Shown here: positions 34,379 through 43,873 of the stretch, piece after piece
How positions within the stretch are numbered: the stretch's first letter is position 1
Layout: every line of letters begins with the position of its first letter
Assembly (NCBI GenBank): GCA_900539725.1
Contig: UQDI01000010.1
Location: 1-61,435, forward strand
DNA: 61,435 nt
Direction of reading: 5' to 3'
Origin: an uncultured Eubacteriales bacterium
GTDB lineage: Bacteria > Bacillota > Clostridia > Tissierellales > Peptoniphilaceae
Notes under the pieces: model-generated
Database searches by the model: none
Told to the model about the DNA's origin: nothing
The model's input: only the letters and a program-made list of their open reading frames with translations
Program-made: the position numbers and the translations under genes

Positions 34379-36086
34379 AATGTTTTTTAAAACATTGAGA
34401 GAGGATCCTAGCGAAGCAGAGATTGCAGCACATAAACTACTATTAAGAGGCGGCTTTATCAAGAAGAGCGCCTCAGGAATTTATTCATACATGAACCTTG
34501 GCTACAGAGTAATCAGAAAGATCGAGGCCATAGTTAGAGAAGAGATGGACTCACACGACGCTCAAGAGATCAACATGAGCGCTGTTCAGCCAAGAGAGCT
34601 TTGGGAAGAGTCAGGTAGATGGGATACCTTTGGACCAGAGATGTTCAAGCTAAAGGACAGAAACGACAGAGAATTTTGTCTTGCGCCAACAGCCGAAGAG
34701 TTTTTCACAGACCTTATAAGAAGCGATGTAAACTCATATAAGAAGCTGCCAATAAATATTTACCAAATCAAAACTAAGTACAGAGACGAGAAGAGACCTA
34801 GATTTGGTATCAATAGAGCGAGAGAGTTTTTGATGAAGGACGCTTACTCCTTTGACAAGACTCAAGAGGACATGGTGGCTAGCTACAAGAACATGTGGGA
34901 AGCTTACGAAAACATCTACGACAGACTAGAACTTGATTACAGGATAGTTAGAGGCGACTCAGGCGCCATCGGTGGTAACGAATCACACGAGTTCACTGCT
35001 TTATCAGATGTTGGTGAAGGCGTGATCACATATTGCGACAGCTGCGATTTTTCTGCGACTGATGAAAAAGCAGAAGTAGCTTATAAATATGACAATAGTA
35101 GCGAAGATATAAAAGAGCTAGAAAAAGTTGAGACAAAAGGCGTTAAAACTATTGACGACTTAGCAGAACTACTAAAAGTAGATAAAGATAGATGCCTTAA
35201 GGCAGTTGACCTAATGGTTAAGGGACAAAAGATCGTTGTCTTCATATTAGGATCAAGAGAGCTTAACCTAACAAAATTAATAAAGCATCTTGGCTGCGCA
35301 GAGCATGAGATTGAGATGATGGGCGACGAAGACATCAAGGCCATGGGCTCCTTCCCAGGCTACACTGGTCCTATCGGTCTAAAAGCAGATAGACTTATCG
35401 CCGATGAAAGAGTTAAAAATATCAAAAACATGGTTATAGGCGCTAACGAAGAAAATTATCACTATATGAACTATAATATCGGTGACGATGAAAAATTTGA
35501 ATTCGTAGACGATTTACTAATGATAGCTGAGGGCGATATCTGCCCTAAGTGCGGCGGCAAACTTGAGTTCAAGAGAGGCATCGAAGTCGGAAACATCTTC
35601 CAACTTGGTCAAAAGTACTCAAAATCAATGAAGGCAACATTCTTGGATGAAAATGGCAAGGACGAATACTTCTGGATGGGCTGCTACGGCGTTGGTATAT
35701 CAAGAACAGTATCTGCCATAGTTGAGCAAAACAACGATGAAAAGGGTATCATCTGGCCAATATCATCATGTCCATACGAAGCCATCGTAACAATAGTCAA
35801 TGTAAAAGACGAAGAGCAAAATAAGCTTGCTGAAGAAATTTACCAAAAGCTATTGGCAGAGAAGGTCGAAGTGCTTCTTGATGACAGAGCAGAAAGAGCC
35901 GGCGTTAAATTTAACGACAGAGACCTAATCGGTATACCTCTTAGAATTACAGTAGGTAAGCTTGCTAGTGAAGGCAAGGTCGAGTACTCAACTCGTCGTG
36001 AAATGGAAAATGAAGAGATAGATGCTAGCGAAGCCATTGACAAGATAATTGCATATATAAAGGAAAGGAAGAATAATCGTGGATAA
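34365..36086 (+). CDS. proS: Prolyl-tRNA synthetase
   Basis: 573 residues, bacterial type. The class II core is followed from about residue 225 to 390 by the YbaK-like insertion that hydrolyses misacylated Ala-tRNA(Pro). The C-terminal anticodon-binding domain comes last (CPYEAIVTIVNVKDEEQNKLA...). Motifs RFGINRAREFLMKDAYSF and GCYGVGISRTVSAIVEQ are typical. The first ATG follows GAGGAGGAAG within the end of the ABC gene. Overlaps gltX by eight bases. Confidence 0.96.
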   Translation: MRMSKMFFKTLREDPSEAEIAAHKLLLRGGFIKKSASGIYSYMNLGYRVIRKIEAIVREEMDSHDAQEINMSAVQPRELWEESGRWDTFGPEMFKLKDRNDREFCLAPTAEEFFTDLIRSDVNSYKKLPINIYQIKTKYRDEKRPRFGINRAREFLMKDAYSFDKTQEDMVASYKNMWEAYENIYDRLELDYRIVRGDSGAIGGNESHEFTALSDVGEGVITYCDSCDFSATDEKAEVAYKYDNSSEDIKELEKVETKGVKTIDDLAELLKVDKDRCLKAVDLMVKGQKIVVFILGSRELNLTKLIKHLGCAEHEIEMMGDEDIKAMGSFPGYTGPIGLKADRLIADERVKNIKNMVIGANEENYHYMNYNIGDDEKFEFVDDLLMIAEGDICPKCGGKLEFKRGIEVGNIFQLGQKYSKSMKATFLDENGKDEYFWMGCYGVGISRTVSAIVEQNNDEKGIIWPISSCPYEAIVTIVNVKDEEQNKLAEEIYQKLLAEKVEVLLDDRAERAGVKFNDRDLIGIPLRITVGKLASEGKVEYSTRREMENEEIDASEAIDKIIAYIKERKNNRG

Positions 36087-37554
36087 AAAAGTTAGAGTAA
36101 GATTTGCACCATCGCCAACAGGTTTTGTGCACATAGGCTCATTAAGAACAGCGCTATATAACTACTTATTCGCTGAAAAGATGGGCGGCGACTTCATCTT
36201 AAGAATCGAAGACACAGACAGAACACGTTATGTCGAAGGCGCTATAGAAAACTTGATAAACTCACTTCACTGGGCAGGCATACACTACAGCGAAGGCGTT
36301 TTCATTGAAGATGGCAAGGTAGTTCAAAAAGGCGACTACGGTCCATATATACAATCAGAAAGACTTGATATATATAGAAAATATGTTGATCAGCTAATCG
36401 AAGAAGGCAAGGCATACTACTGCTTCTGCGATAAGGAAAGACTTGACAGGATCAGAGAAGAAAGACAAATCAAGGGCCTAATACCAAAGTATGATGGCTT
36501 CTGTAGAAATATTCCTCTTGACGAAGCAAAGAAAAGAGTTGCAAATGGCGAGCCATACGTTGTTAGACTAAAATTACCAAAGGATACAGACATAACTTTC
36601 CACGACGTAGTTAGAGGCGACATCACCATCAACACAGAAGATATAGATGATCAAGTACTACTAAAGTCAGACGGCTTCCCAACATATCACATGGCAGTCG
36701 TAGTCGACGACCGCCTAATGGGCATCACACACATCGTTAGAGGGGAAGAGTGGCTACCATCTACACCAAAGCACGTATTTTTATACGAGGCACTTGGCTG
36801 GGAAAAACCAGAGTACGTTCACTTACCAACAGTACTTAACAAAGACAGAAAGAAATTATCAAAGAGACAAGGCGACGTATCAGTAGAAGACTTCAAGGAC
36901 AAAGGATATTTGCCAGAAGCACTAAATAACTACTTAGCACTAGTTGGCTGGTCACCAGAAGATAATAAAGAAATATTTACCATGGATGAACTAATCAAAG
37001 AGTTCTCCTTTGAAAGAGTTTCAAAGACAGGCGGCATCTTTGACAAGGACAAGCTTGATTGGGTAAACGCACAATTCTTAAGAAATCAAGATATAAATGG
37101 ATTAAGAGAAGAAGCGAGCGAAGAACTAATTAAGGCAGGACTGATCACAGAAGATTTTGCAAAAGAAAATAAAGAGTACATGGAAGTTTTAATCGATACA
37201 CTTAAGGATAATATATCTTTAATGACAGAATTGCCAGAAAAAGCAAGATTTATCTTCGAAGAGCTTCCACTTGCAGATGAAACAAAAGAATTCTTAGAAG
37301 GCGACAATGCAGAAAACGCTAAAGTGCTTGCAAACGCAATCGAAGAAGAGCTTTCATCAGTAGACGAAATCACACTTGATTACGCCAAAACATTCATGAA
37401 GAGCATACAAAAGAAGACAGGCATCAAAGGCAAAAACCTTTATATGCCAGTTAGAGCGATGATTTCTTTCTCAGTACACGGACCAGAAATGGATAGGATA
37501 CTTTACTTATTAGGTAAGGAAAAGATATTCAAGAGACTAGATAAATTTAAATAA
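36079..37554 (+). CDS. gltX: Glutamyl-tRNA synthetase
   Basis: 491 residues, class I. The HIGH-like motif is HIGSLRTAL (about 18-26) and the KMSKS-like motif is KLSKRQG. GTG start with AAGGAAAGG upstream. As in most Bacillota it may also charge tRNA(Gln) for later amidation; this cannot be told from the window. A strong terminator follows. Confidence 0.96.
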   Translation: MDKKVRVRFAPSPTGFVHIGSLRTALYNYLFAEKMGGDFILRIEDTDRTRYVEGAIENLINSLHWAGIHYSEGVFIEDGKVVQKGDYGPYIQSERLDIYRKYVDQLIEEGKAYYCFCDKERLDRIREERQIKGLIPKYDGFCRNIPLDEAKKRVANGEPYVVRLKLPKDTDITFHDVVRGDITINTEDIDDQVLLKSDGFPTYHMAVVVDDRLMGITHIVRGEEWLPSTPKHVFLYEALGWEKPEYVHLPTVLNKDRKKLSKRQGDVSVEDFKDKGYLPEALNNYLALVGWSPEDNKEIFTMDELIKEFSFERVSKTGGIFDKDKLDWVNAQFLRNQDINGLREEASEELIKAGLITEDFAKENKEYMEVLIDTLKDNISLMTELPEKARFIFEELPLADETKEFLEGDNAENAKVLANAIEEELSSVDEITLDYAKTFMKSIQKKTGIKGKNLYMPVRAMISFSVHGPEMDRILYLLGKEKIFKRLDKFK

Positions 37555-37573
37555 TATAATGGATAAAATGATA

Positions 37574-37604
37574 ATGGGCTTTGCGTTATGCAGAGCCCAT
37601 TTTT
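37574..37604 (+). terminator. Terminator after gltX
   Basis: ATGGGCTTTGC (37574-37584) pairs with GCAGAGCCCAT (37590-37600), followed by T residues. Confidence 0.92.
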
Positions 37605-37633
37605 ATGGTGGTGGGCTTGATAAATAAATATAA

Positions 37634-37708
37634 AACAATTATAATATAATTATATCCACAAGAAAAGCTACAAAGAATGAACGAATGATATATATCAATG
37701 GTATTTAG
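37634..37708 (+). pseudogene. C-terminal remnant of a BrnT toxin gene
   Basis: The frame ending at TAG 37706-37708 reads NNYNIIISTRKATKNERMIY then INGI and stop. The stretch ISTRKATKNERMIY is the usual end of BrnT toxins (I-S-A-RKAT-x-x-ER-x-x-Y). The frame is closed by a stop at 37631 and nothing upstream resembles the rest of BrnT, so only about 24 codons survive, directly before brnA as in intact brnTA operons. Confidence 0.65.
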
Positions 37709-37718
37709 GAGGTATAAA

Positions 37719-37937
37719 ATGAGAGAAGAATACGATATAAAGAATTTAAATCCAAGAGAAAACATTTACGCTGAACAAATTGCAAAAAAGCAAATAACAA
37801 TCAATCTAAATGAAACAGTTATAAGTTATTTTAAAGACCAAGCGAAAAGTACGGGCATACCATATCAAACTTTAATCAATTTATATCTTGAAGATTGTGT
37901 CGCAAATAATAAAAGCCTAAAAATGACTTGGAAGTAA
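37719..37937 (+). CDS. BrnA/CopG-like antitoxin (orphan)
   Basis: 72 residues from ATG 37719 behind TTAGGAGG. The pattern EEYDIKNLNPRENIY...KKQITINLNETVISYFKDQAKSTGIPYQTLINLYLEDCV is the BrnA-type ribbon-helix-helix antitoxin with its conserved GIPYQTLIN segment. It normally follows brnT, represses the operon and neutralises the RNase toxin. Only a fragment of brnT remains upstream, so it is an orphan that could still act as a DNA-binding protein or anti-addiction factor. Confidence 0.75.
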   Translation: MREEYDIKNLNPRENIYAEQIAKKQITINLNETVISYFKDQAKSTGIPYQTLINLYLEDCVANNKSLKMTWK

Positions 37938-37953
37938 ATCTTAAATTATACAA

Positions 37954-37984
37954 AGAAGTAGGGGAGACTCTACTTCTGTTTTTT
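37954..37984 (+). terminator. Terminator after the BrnA-like gene
   Basis: AGAAGTAG (37954-37961) pairs with CTACTTCT (37970-37977), followed by G and six T. Confidence 0.85.
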
Positions 37985-38031
37985 GGGTAAGATTTAGATA
38001 GAAATATATATACAATACATTTACATAAAAG

Positions 38032-38078
38032 AAAAAGTTTTAGCCTTAGATCAATTGATCCTAGGCTAAAACTTTTTT
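38032..38078. terminator. Bidirectional terminator
   Basis: AAAAAGTTTTAGCCTTAG (38032-38049) pairs with CTAGGCTAAAACTTTTTT (38061-38078), giving a U-tract on either strand. On the minus strand it ends the gene at 38089-38484. Confidence 0.85.
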
Positions 38079-38088
38079 ATTGCTTTAT

Positions 38089-38484
38089 TTACTTTACTTC
38101 AAATTCAATGACGCCTTGAGCATCAACGGCTTTAATTATAAGCGTAGTCTTAATACTTTGACCCTTTTCTACATATCCAATAATTGTTTCCTCATGTTCG
38201 TTGCCATCAAAGTCATTGTATTTCATCATTAAACTTCCCTCATGAAATGTATCATTATAACTTATCTTTATAGTTTTCTTTTCATTAGCTTCTAAACTAA
38301 CTTTATAAAATGACTCTTCATTTGATAAATATAAATTTAAATCATTTACCTTTTCTGTACTTTCATTTTTGATTGTAAGCGTAATAAGTTCTTCATGTTT
38401 AGAATTCATTAAGTAATAAGCTAGTAAAACTAAAACAACTAAAGCTAGAATTATAAAAATTTTGTTCTTTAAACTTTTATTCAT
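38089..38484 (-). CDS. Small membrane-anchored protein of unknown function
   Basis: 131 residues. A short basic start (MNKSLKNK) and one hydrophobic helix (about 9-26) anchor it, with the remaining 100 residues outside. That part looks like a single beta-sandwich (alternating pattern ITLTIKNESTEKVNDLNLYL...KTIKISYNDTF). I recognise no family. It lies alone on the minus strand between the TA remnant and the CRISPR locus, with its own terminator. Confidence 0.6.
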   Translation of the reverse strand: MNKSLKNKIFIILALVVLVLLAYYLMNSKHEELITLTIKNESTEKVNDLNLYLSNEESFYKVSLEANEKKTIKISYNDTFHEGSLMMKYNDFDGNEHEETIIGYVEKGQSIKTTLIIKAVDAQGVIEFEVK

Positions 38485-38786
38485 ATAGCATCACTCCTAT
38501 GAATTTATTTTATCATAGAATTGTTAATAAATAGTAAAGAAAGTATTACAATTTATTAATTTACTATTTTAAGAGACCAAGAGTGCAACAAACAATTTAC
38601 TTTCGTACATGTATATTTTTAAAGATGAGTGTGGTTAAATAAAAACCATCTACTATATGTTTGATATATAAATATAGAATAATTATTTAATTTATTACAG
38701 AAGGTTTTGTATAAATAGTTTTAATGAACAATGACTCTTTTAATGTGGTATAATATTATTAAGGATATAAAATTACGGAGGGAATC
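38485..38786. promoter_or_regulatory. Intergenic region with cas operon promoter
   Basis: AT-rich region. An extended -10 TGG-TATAAT (38746-38754) is the best promoter for cas3; no good -35 stands at 17 bp. GGAGGG precedes the cas3 start. Nothing else is recognisable. Confidence 0.55.
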
Positions 38787-41585
38787 ATGATAAATAAATT
38801 AGATGCACTTTGGGCGAAAAAGACTAGAGATAAAAATAATATACCTCAGTGGCTTCCTTTAAAAACCCATTTAAATGATACAAGAGAAGCTATGGGATTT
38901 TTATGGGAACATTACTTGAGTCAAGGAGTTAAAGATTTAATAAAGAATTCTATGAAGACTGATACATATGATAAAGAAAGTTTTGCTAAAAACTTATGTA
39001 TGTTTTTAGGAGCAGTTCACGATATAGGCAAAGCAAGTCCATATTTTCAATTGAAAGAATCTTTTAGAAGAGACAAGGAACTTGATGAGCTTATATTAGA
39101 AAAATTAAAAAGTGCAGGCTTTAAAGACTTAGATAAATTTTTTACAGCTGACAATATTGGTGTAAGCCACCAGTCTATAGGTCAGTTTATACTCTTGAAG
39201 CGTGGTGTTAATATAACCGTAGCTGATATAGTTGGAGCACATCATGGTAGGCCGGTTAAAACATCTGAAATTGAAGATAGAATACATGAGAATCATTTTT
39301 ATCAAAACAATGATAGTTCAAGTGAGATAAATAAAACTTGGCTTAGCTTGCATGACGAAATATTTACTTGGGCTTTAAAAGTATGTGGTTTTTCAAGTGC
39401 AAAAGATATACCAATGCTCTCTCAAAATGGACAGGTAATATTATCAGCACTTTTGATTATGGCAGACTGGATTACCAGTAATGAAAACTATTTTCCGCTT
39501 ATAAATATAAACGAAGATAAAATTGATGAAGATCGTATTAAAAAAGGACTATTAAAATGGAATAATGACAGAACATCGTTATGGGAACCTCTTGAAGTAA
39601 ATTTAGATACTATTTATGAGGAGAGATTTAAATTAAAAAGTGGAGAGAAGTTTATTCCAAGAGATGCGCAAAAAAGAATTACAGAAGCAATAGATAGAGC
39701 AGAGAATCCTGGAATAGTTATATTTGAAGCACCTATGGGCATGGGTAAAACAGAAGCCGCCTTAGTTGCTGTTGAGCAGCTTGCCAGAAAGACTGGAAGA
39801 ACAGGAATGTTTTTTGGCCTTCCCACACAAGCTACATCTAATGGTATCTTTTCTCGTGTGAATGCTTGGCTTGAAAACCTAAGAGATGATATGTCTTATA
39901 GAAGAGCACTTAGACTACTCCATGGTAAAGCTGCTCTTAATGAAGAGTTTGCTAATTTACCTAAGAGCAGAAATATACATGATGATGACGAAAATGAAAA
40001 AAATGTAGTGACTGTTAATGACTGGTTTAGTGGAAGAAAATTATCTATATTGGACGATTTTACGGTTGGGACTGTTGATCAGTTTTTATTATTGGCCTTG
40101 AAGCAAAAGCACTTGATGCTTAGGCACTTAGGTTTTGCAAATAAAGTTGTAGTTATTGATGAGGTGCATGCGTATGATGCATACATGAGTGTGTATTTAT
40201 ATCAAGCAATTAAGTGGATGGGAGCTTATGGAGTACCAGTAGTAATTCTATCAGCAACACTACCTATTGAAAGAAGAAATAAATTGATTGAAAATTACAT
40301 GGTAGGTGCAGGTTATAAATTTAGAAGACTTCCTAAACCAAAGAATTTTGATAATAATGAAGCATATCCCTTATTAACATTAAATGATTGCGATAAAATA
40401 CTTCAATATGACAACTTTGAAAAACTAGTAGGTATTGATTACGAAGTAAAAAGGCTATCAAAAGAAGATAGTGAAGATATAACAAGGCTTATAAAGATTA
40501 TAACTAGTCAAGGAATAGTTGGAGTCATAGTAAATACAGTAAAGAAAGCTCAAGAATTTGCAAAATTATGTACAGATGTTTTTGGCGAGGAGAATGTTTT
40601 TATTATGCATTCGTTATTCATTGCTACTGATAGGTATAAAAAAGAAAAGGATCTTTTAGACTTAATAGGAAAAGACGGGAAAAGACCTGATTTTAAGATT
40701 GTGATAGGCACACAAGTCATTGAACAGTCATTAGATATTGACTTCGATGTACTCATAACAGACTTAGCACCAATAGACTTATTGCTACAAAGAATGGGTA
40801 GAGAGCACAGACATAAAAGAGATGACAGGCCAGAGAACTTGAAAGAGCCTAAAGTATATGTGCTTAACTCAAAAGATTATGATTTCGATAAAGCCAGTAC
40901 TTACGTTTATGACCCATACCTGCTTTTTAGAACAGAGTATTATCTTCCAGATAAGATAAATTTGCCAAACGATATATCTCGCCTCGTGCAATTAGTTTAC
41001 TCAGAAAAAGAATTAACACTTGAATATAAGTTAAATGATGTATATAATAAATATAGTAGAGATTTTAAAAATAAACTTCGAGAAAAAGAAAGCAAAGCAA
41101 AATCATACAGACTTGGGCCGCCAGAAGTAAATAAAATATCAGACGACAACAACATACTTGATTGGATTGAATATTCAGATAAAAATGCAGAAGCTTCTGA
41201 AATAAAGGCATCTGCTCAAGTTAGAGATAGTGACGACACTATAGAGGTAATAGCTCTTAAAAAGTGTGAAGGTGGATATGAATTCTTTGATGAAAAAGGC
41301 ATATTAAATCCGCAAGATAATAAAACCGCAATAAAGATGGCTCAACATACGATTAGACTGCCTAGAGCAGTTTATTATGGATATGGAATTGATAAAGTGA
41401 TTAAATACTTAGAAGATTATTATAATGAAAACTTAAAGGAGTGGGATAATCAAAGCTGGTTAAAAAACACTTTAGGCATAGTATTTGATGTGAATAATGA
41501 GTTTAGGATATTTGATAAAATATTGCACTATGATACGAAATATGGACTTACAGTTAAAAAGGAGGATGAGGATGAGCGAATTTAA
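38787..41585 (+). CDS. cas3: CRISPR-associated helicase-nuclease Cas3 (type I-E)
   Basis: 932 residues. N-terminal HD nuclease: VHDIGKASPYF with His78-Asp79, then GAHHGRP. The SF2 helicase follows with Walker A APMGMGKTEAA near residue 315, DEVH (VIDEVHAYD) near 457, and SATLP. Motif VI is QRMGREHRH. Cascade recruits Cas3 to unwind and degrade the bound target DNA. First gene of the cas operon; overlaps cse1 by 14 bases. The catalytic motifs look intact. Confidence 0.95.
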   Translation: MINKLDALWAKKTRDKNNIPQWLPLKTHLNDTREAMGFLWEHYLSQGVKDLIKNSMKTDTYDKESFAKNLCMFLGAVHDIGKASPYFQLKESFRRDKELDELILEKLKSAGFKDLDKFFTADNIGVSHQSIGQFILLKRGVNITVADIVGAHHGRPVKTSEIEDRIHENHFYQNNDSSSEINKTWLSLHDEIFTWALKVCGFSSAKDIPMLSQNGQVILSALLIMADWITSNENYFPLININEDKIDEDRIKKGLLKWNNDRTSLWEPLEVNLDTIYEERFKLKSGEKFIPRDAQKRITEAIDRAENPGIVIFEAPMGMGKTEAALVAVEQLARKTGRTGMFFGLPTQATSNGIFSRVNAWLENLRDDMSYRRALRLLHGKAALNEEFANLPKSRNIHDDDENEKNVVTVNDWFSGRKLSILDDFTVGTVDQFLLLALKQKHLMLRHLGFANKVVVIDEVHAYDAYMSVYLYQAIKWMGAYGVPVVILSATLPIERRNKLIENYMVGAGYKFRRLPKPKNFDNNEAYPLLTLNDCDKILQYDNFEKLVGIDYEVKRLSKEDSEDITRLIKIITSQGIVGVIVNTVKKAQEFAKLCTDVFGEENVFIMHSLFIATDRYKKEKDLLDLIGKDGKRPDFKIVIGTQVIEQSLDIDFDVLITDLAPIDLLLQRMGREHRHKRDDRPENLKEPKVYVLNSKDYDFDKASTYVYDPYLLFRTEYYLPDKINLPNDISRLVQLVYSEKELTLEYKLNDVYNKYSRDFKNKLREKESKAKSYRLGPPEVNKISDDNNILDWIEYSDKNAEASEIKASAQVRDSDDTIEVIALKKCEGGYEFFDEKGILNPQDNKTAIKMAQHTIRLPRAVYYGYGIDKVIKYLEDYYNENLKEWDNQSWLKNTLGIVFDVNNEFRIFDKILHYDTKYGLTVKKEDEDERI

Positions 41586-43281
41586 TTTGTTAGATGAAGC
41601 TTGGATATCAGTTGTAACTGATTACAAAGGCAGTACTAAATTAGTTGGCATGAAAGAATTTTTTAAAGATGCACATAAGTACATCGCTCTTGCTGGAGAT
41701 ACAAAAACACAAGACTTTGCAGTTATGAGATTTTTGTTAGCAGTTTTGCATACTGTATTTTCAAGATATGATGCAGATGGCAATCCTTATGAGATGGTTG
41801 AATTAAATGAGAGAATGCAGCAAGTAGAAGAAGTTTATGAAGAGGATGAATCTGATTACAAAGATGTATTAATGGACACATGGAAAGATTTGTGGAATAA
41901 AGGAAAATTTCCAGAAATAGTTGATGAGTACTTAGAAGCATGGAGAGATAGGTTTTATTTATTTGATGACAAGTATCCATTTTATCAGGTTACGAAAGAT
42001 GATATTAATCCACAAAAAATAAGCAAGTCTGCACCTAGCGAAGTTATGGGAAAAAATATTAATAGGCTTATATCTGAGAGTGCTAACAAAATAGCTATTT
42101 TTTCTCCGAAGTATTCTAGCGATAACAATAAAGAAAAATTATCTTATGAGCAGACTGTAAGATGGTTAATAACTTATCAATCATACACTGGTCTATCTGA
42201 TAAAGTAATATTTGGAAAAGATAAATATAAGGCCTCTAAGGGATGGCTTTTTGATATAGGTGGAGTATTTTTGTCCAGTAATAATTTATTTAAAACATTA
42301 CTATTGAATCTTAAGCTTGTGAATTATTCTAACACAGAGTACAACACTACTATTGAAAAACCGTGTTGGGAGTTTGATACAAAAGAGACAGTAAGTTCAT
42401 ATTTGTCAAATAATTTTGTGGATAATATTTCTCAACTTTATACAGCTTGGAGCAGGGCCATCAATATAAATAAATTCACAGAAGGTGAACCTTTTTCAAT
42501 GCAAATTGTTAAACTTCCAGAAATTAAACATGAAAATAATTTTTTAGAGCCAATGACTATATGGAGATATAATTTAAGTGGAGAAAATAAAGAGAAATTT
42601 ACTCCAAGAAAGCATCAAGTCAACAAAGCTGTATGGAGATCATTTGGGCTAATTACAAAAACTGAAGGCGAAAAAAACAATTCATTGAGAAAACCAGGGA
42701 TAATAGATTGGTTAAAACGTATAGAAAATAATGTGAATGATAAATTTATAAGAATTAATGCTATCAGTATGGAAGATGATGGCAATGCAACTTCATGGGT
42801 CCCTACAAACGAGATATATGACTATCTTAATATTGAAGAATCAATTATAAATGATTTAAGAGAAGGTGGATGGGTAGAGAGAATAAATATGGCTGTAGAT
42901 GAAACAAAAGAAGCTGTGGAAGTTATATATAAACAATTTATTAATGATATTAAAAATATACGCAACCTAGAATCAAATGATTTTGTTAATAATAATGTAG
43001 AGATTGTATATTATGAGATTGATAAAACATTTAGAGATTGGATTTTTAATTTATCTTATAATGATAGTAAGGATGAAAAGATAATTAATTGGTATGATAA
43101 ATTAAAAGTTATTTTATTTAAACAAGCAGAAAAGATGTATCAAAGCTCAAGCCCTAGAGATATTACAGGGGTTATTGAAGATAATTCAATAAAAAACATC
43201 TTCACAGTATATAATATTTTTGTAATGCGTATAAATAAGAAATTTTCTAAAAAGGAGGTTAAGAATGAAAAATTCAAATAA
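41572..43281 (+). CDS. casA: Cascade large subunit Cse1/CasA (Cas8e)
   Basis: 569 residues. The start at ATG 41572 follows AAAGGAGG with six-base spacing and gives the usual opening FNLLDEAWISVV; the longer frame lies in cas3. Cse1 recognises the PAM and brings in Cas3. Slightly longer than the E. coli protein (502). Overlaps cse2 by 17 bases. Confidence 0.93.
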   Translation: MSEFNLLDEAWISVVTDYKGSTKLVGMKEFFKDAHKYIALAGDTKTQDFAVMRFLLAVLHTVFSRYDADGNPYEMVELNERMQQVEEVYEEDESDYKDVLMDTWKDLWNKGKFPEIVDEYLEAWRDRFYLFDDKYPFYQVTKDDINPQKISKSAPSEVMGKNINRLISESANKIAIFSPKYSSDNNKEKLSYEQTVRWLITYQSYTGLSDKVIFGKDKYKASKGWLFDIGGVFLSSNNLFKTLLLNLKLVNYSNTEYNTTIEKPCWEFDTKETVSSYLSNNFVDNISQLYTAWSRAININKFTEGEPFSMQIVKLPEIKHENNFLEPMTIWRYNLSGENKEKFTPRKHQVNKAVWRSFGLITKTEGEKNNSLRKPGIIDWLKRIENNVNDKFIRINAISMEDDGNATSWVPTNEIYDYLNIEESIINDLREGGWVERINMAVDETKEAVEVIYKQFINDIKNIRNLESNDFVNNNVEIVYYEIDKTFRDWIFNLSYNDSKDEKIINWYDKLKVILFKQAEKMYQSSSPRDITGVIEDNSIKNIFTVYNIFVMRINKKFSKKEVKNEKFK

Positions 43282-43873
43282 TATAGTATATAATACGAGC
43301 TATAGTGTTCTAAAAAAGCTAGATAGCATAAAAGATACTTCACGAGCAAAGGCAATATTGGCTAAAATGAGGAGCATTAACGATTCAAGTATATCAAATA
43401 ACATTGAAACTATAGCATTTATTTTTTCAAATGTTCCCGAAGAATATCTGGGTAATTCAGGCGAATTAAGCTATCAAGAAGAAGCGACACTTACCGCCGT
43501 ACAATTGTATGCTATTCATCAGCAAGCAAAACCTAATTCGGTTTTGAAGCTTGATTATGAAAAAGATGAAAGAAAAAAAAACATCGGGGAAGCTCTTAGT
43601 ACACTAAGGAATGCCGATAGTGAGTCTATTGACAGAAGATTTAATGCTATGATAACTTCAAGTAATTTTAAAGAGCTTAAGCATCACTTAAGACAACTAA
43701 TAAAAATATTGAAAGCAAAATCAGATGTAAAAGTTGATTATGCTAAACTTGCTGATGATTTGTATTGGTATTTAATGGGTCAAAAAGACAAAATTAAGTT
43801 ACAATGGTCAAGATCATACTATAAATTTAGAAAAAATGAAAAAATGGAAGGAGAAATTCAAAATGAAGAGTAG
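43265..43873 (+). CDS. casB: Cascade small subunit Cse2/CasB
   Basis: 202 residues, mostly helical, located between cse1 and cas7 as in all I-E operons. The segment SYQEEATLTAVQLYAIHQQ and the C-terminal YAKLADDLYWY resemble Cse2 family proteins. It lines the target strand in Cascade. AAGGAGG precedes the start, inside cse1. Confidence 0.9.
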   Translation: MKNSNNIVYNTSYSVLKKLDSIKDTSRAKAILAKMRSINDSSISNNIETIAFIFSNVPEEYLGNSGELSYQEEATLTAVQLYAIHQQAKPNSVLKLDYEKDERKKNIGEALSTLRNADSESIDRRFNAMITSSNFKELKHHLRQLIKILKAKSDVKVDYAKLADDLYWYLMGQKDKIKLQWSRSYYKFRKNEKMEGEIQNEE

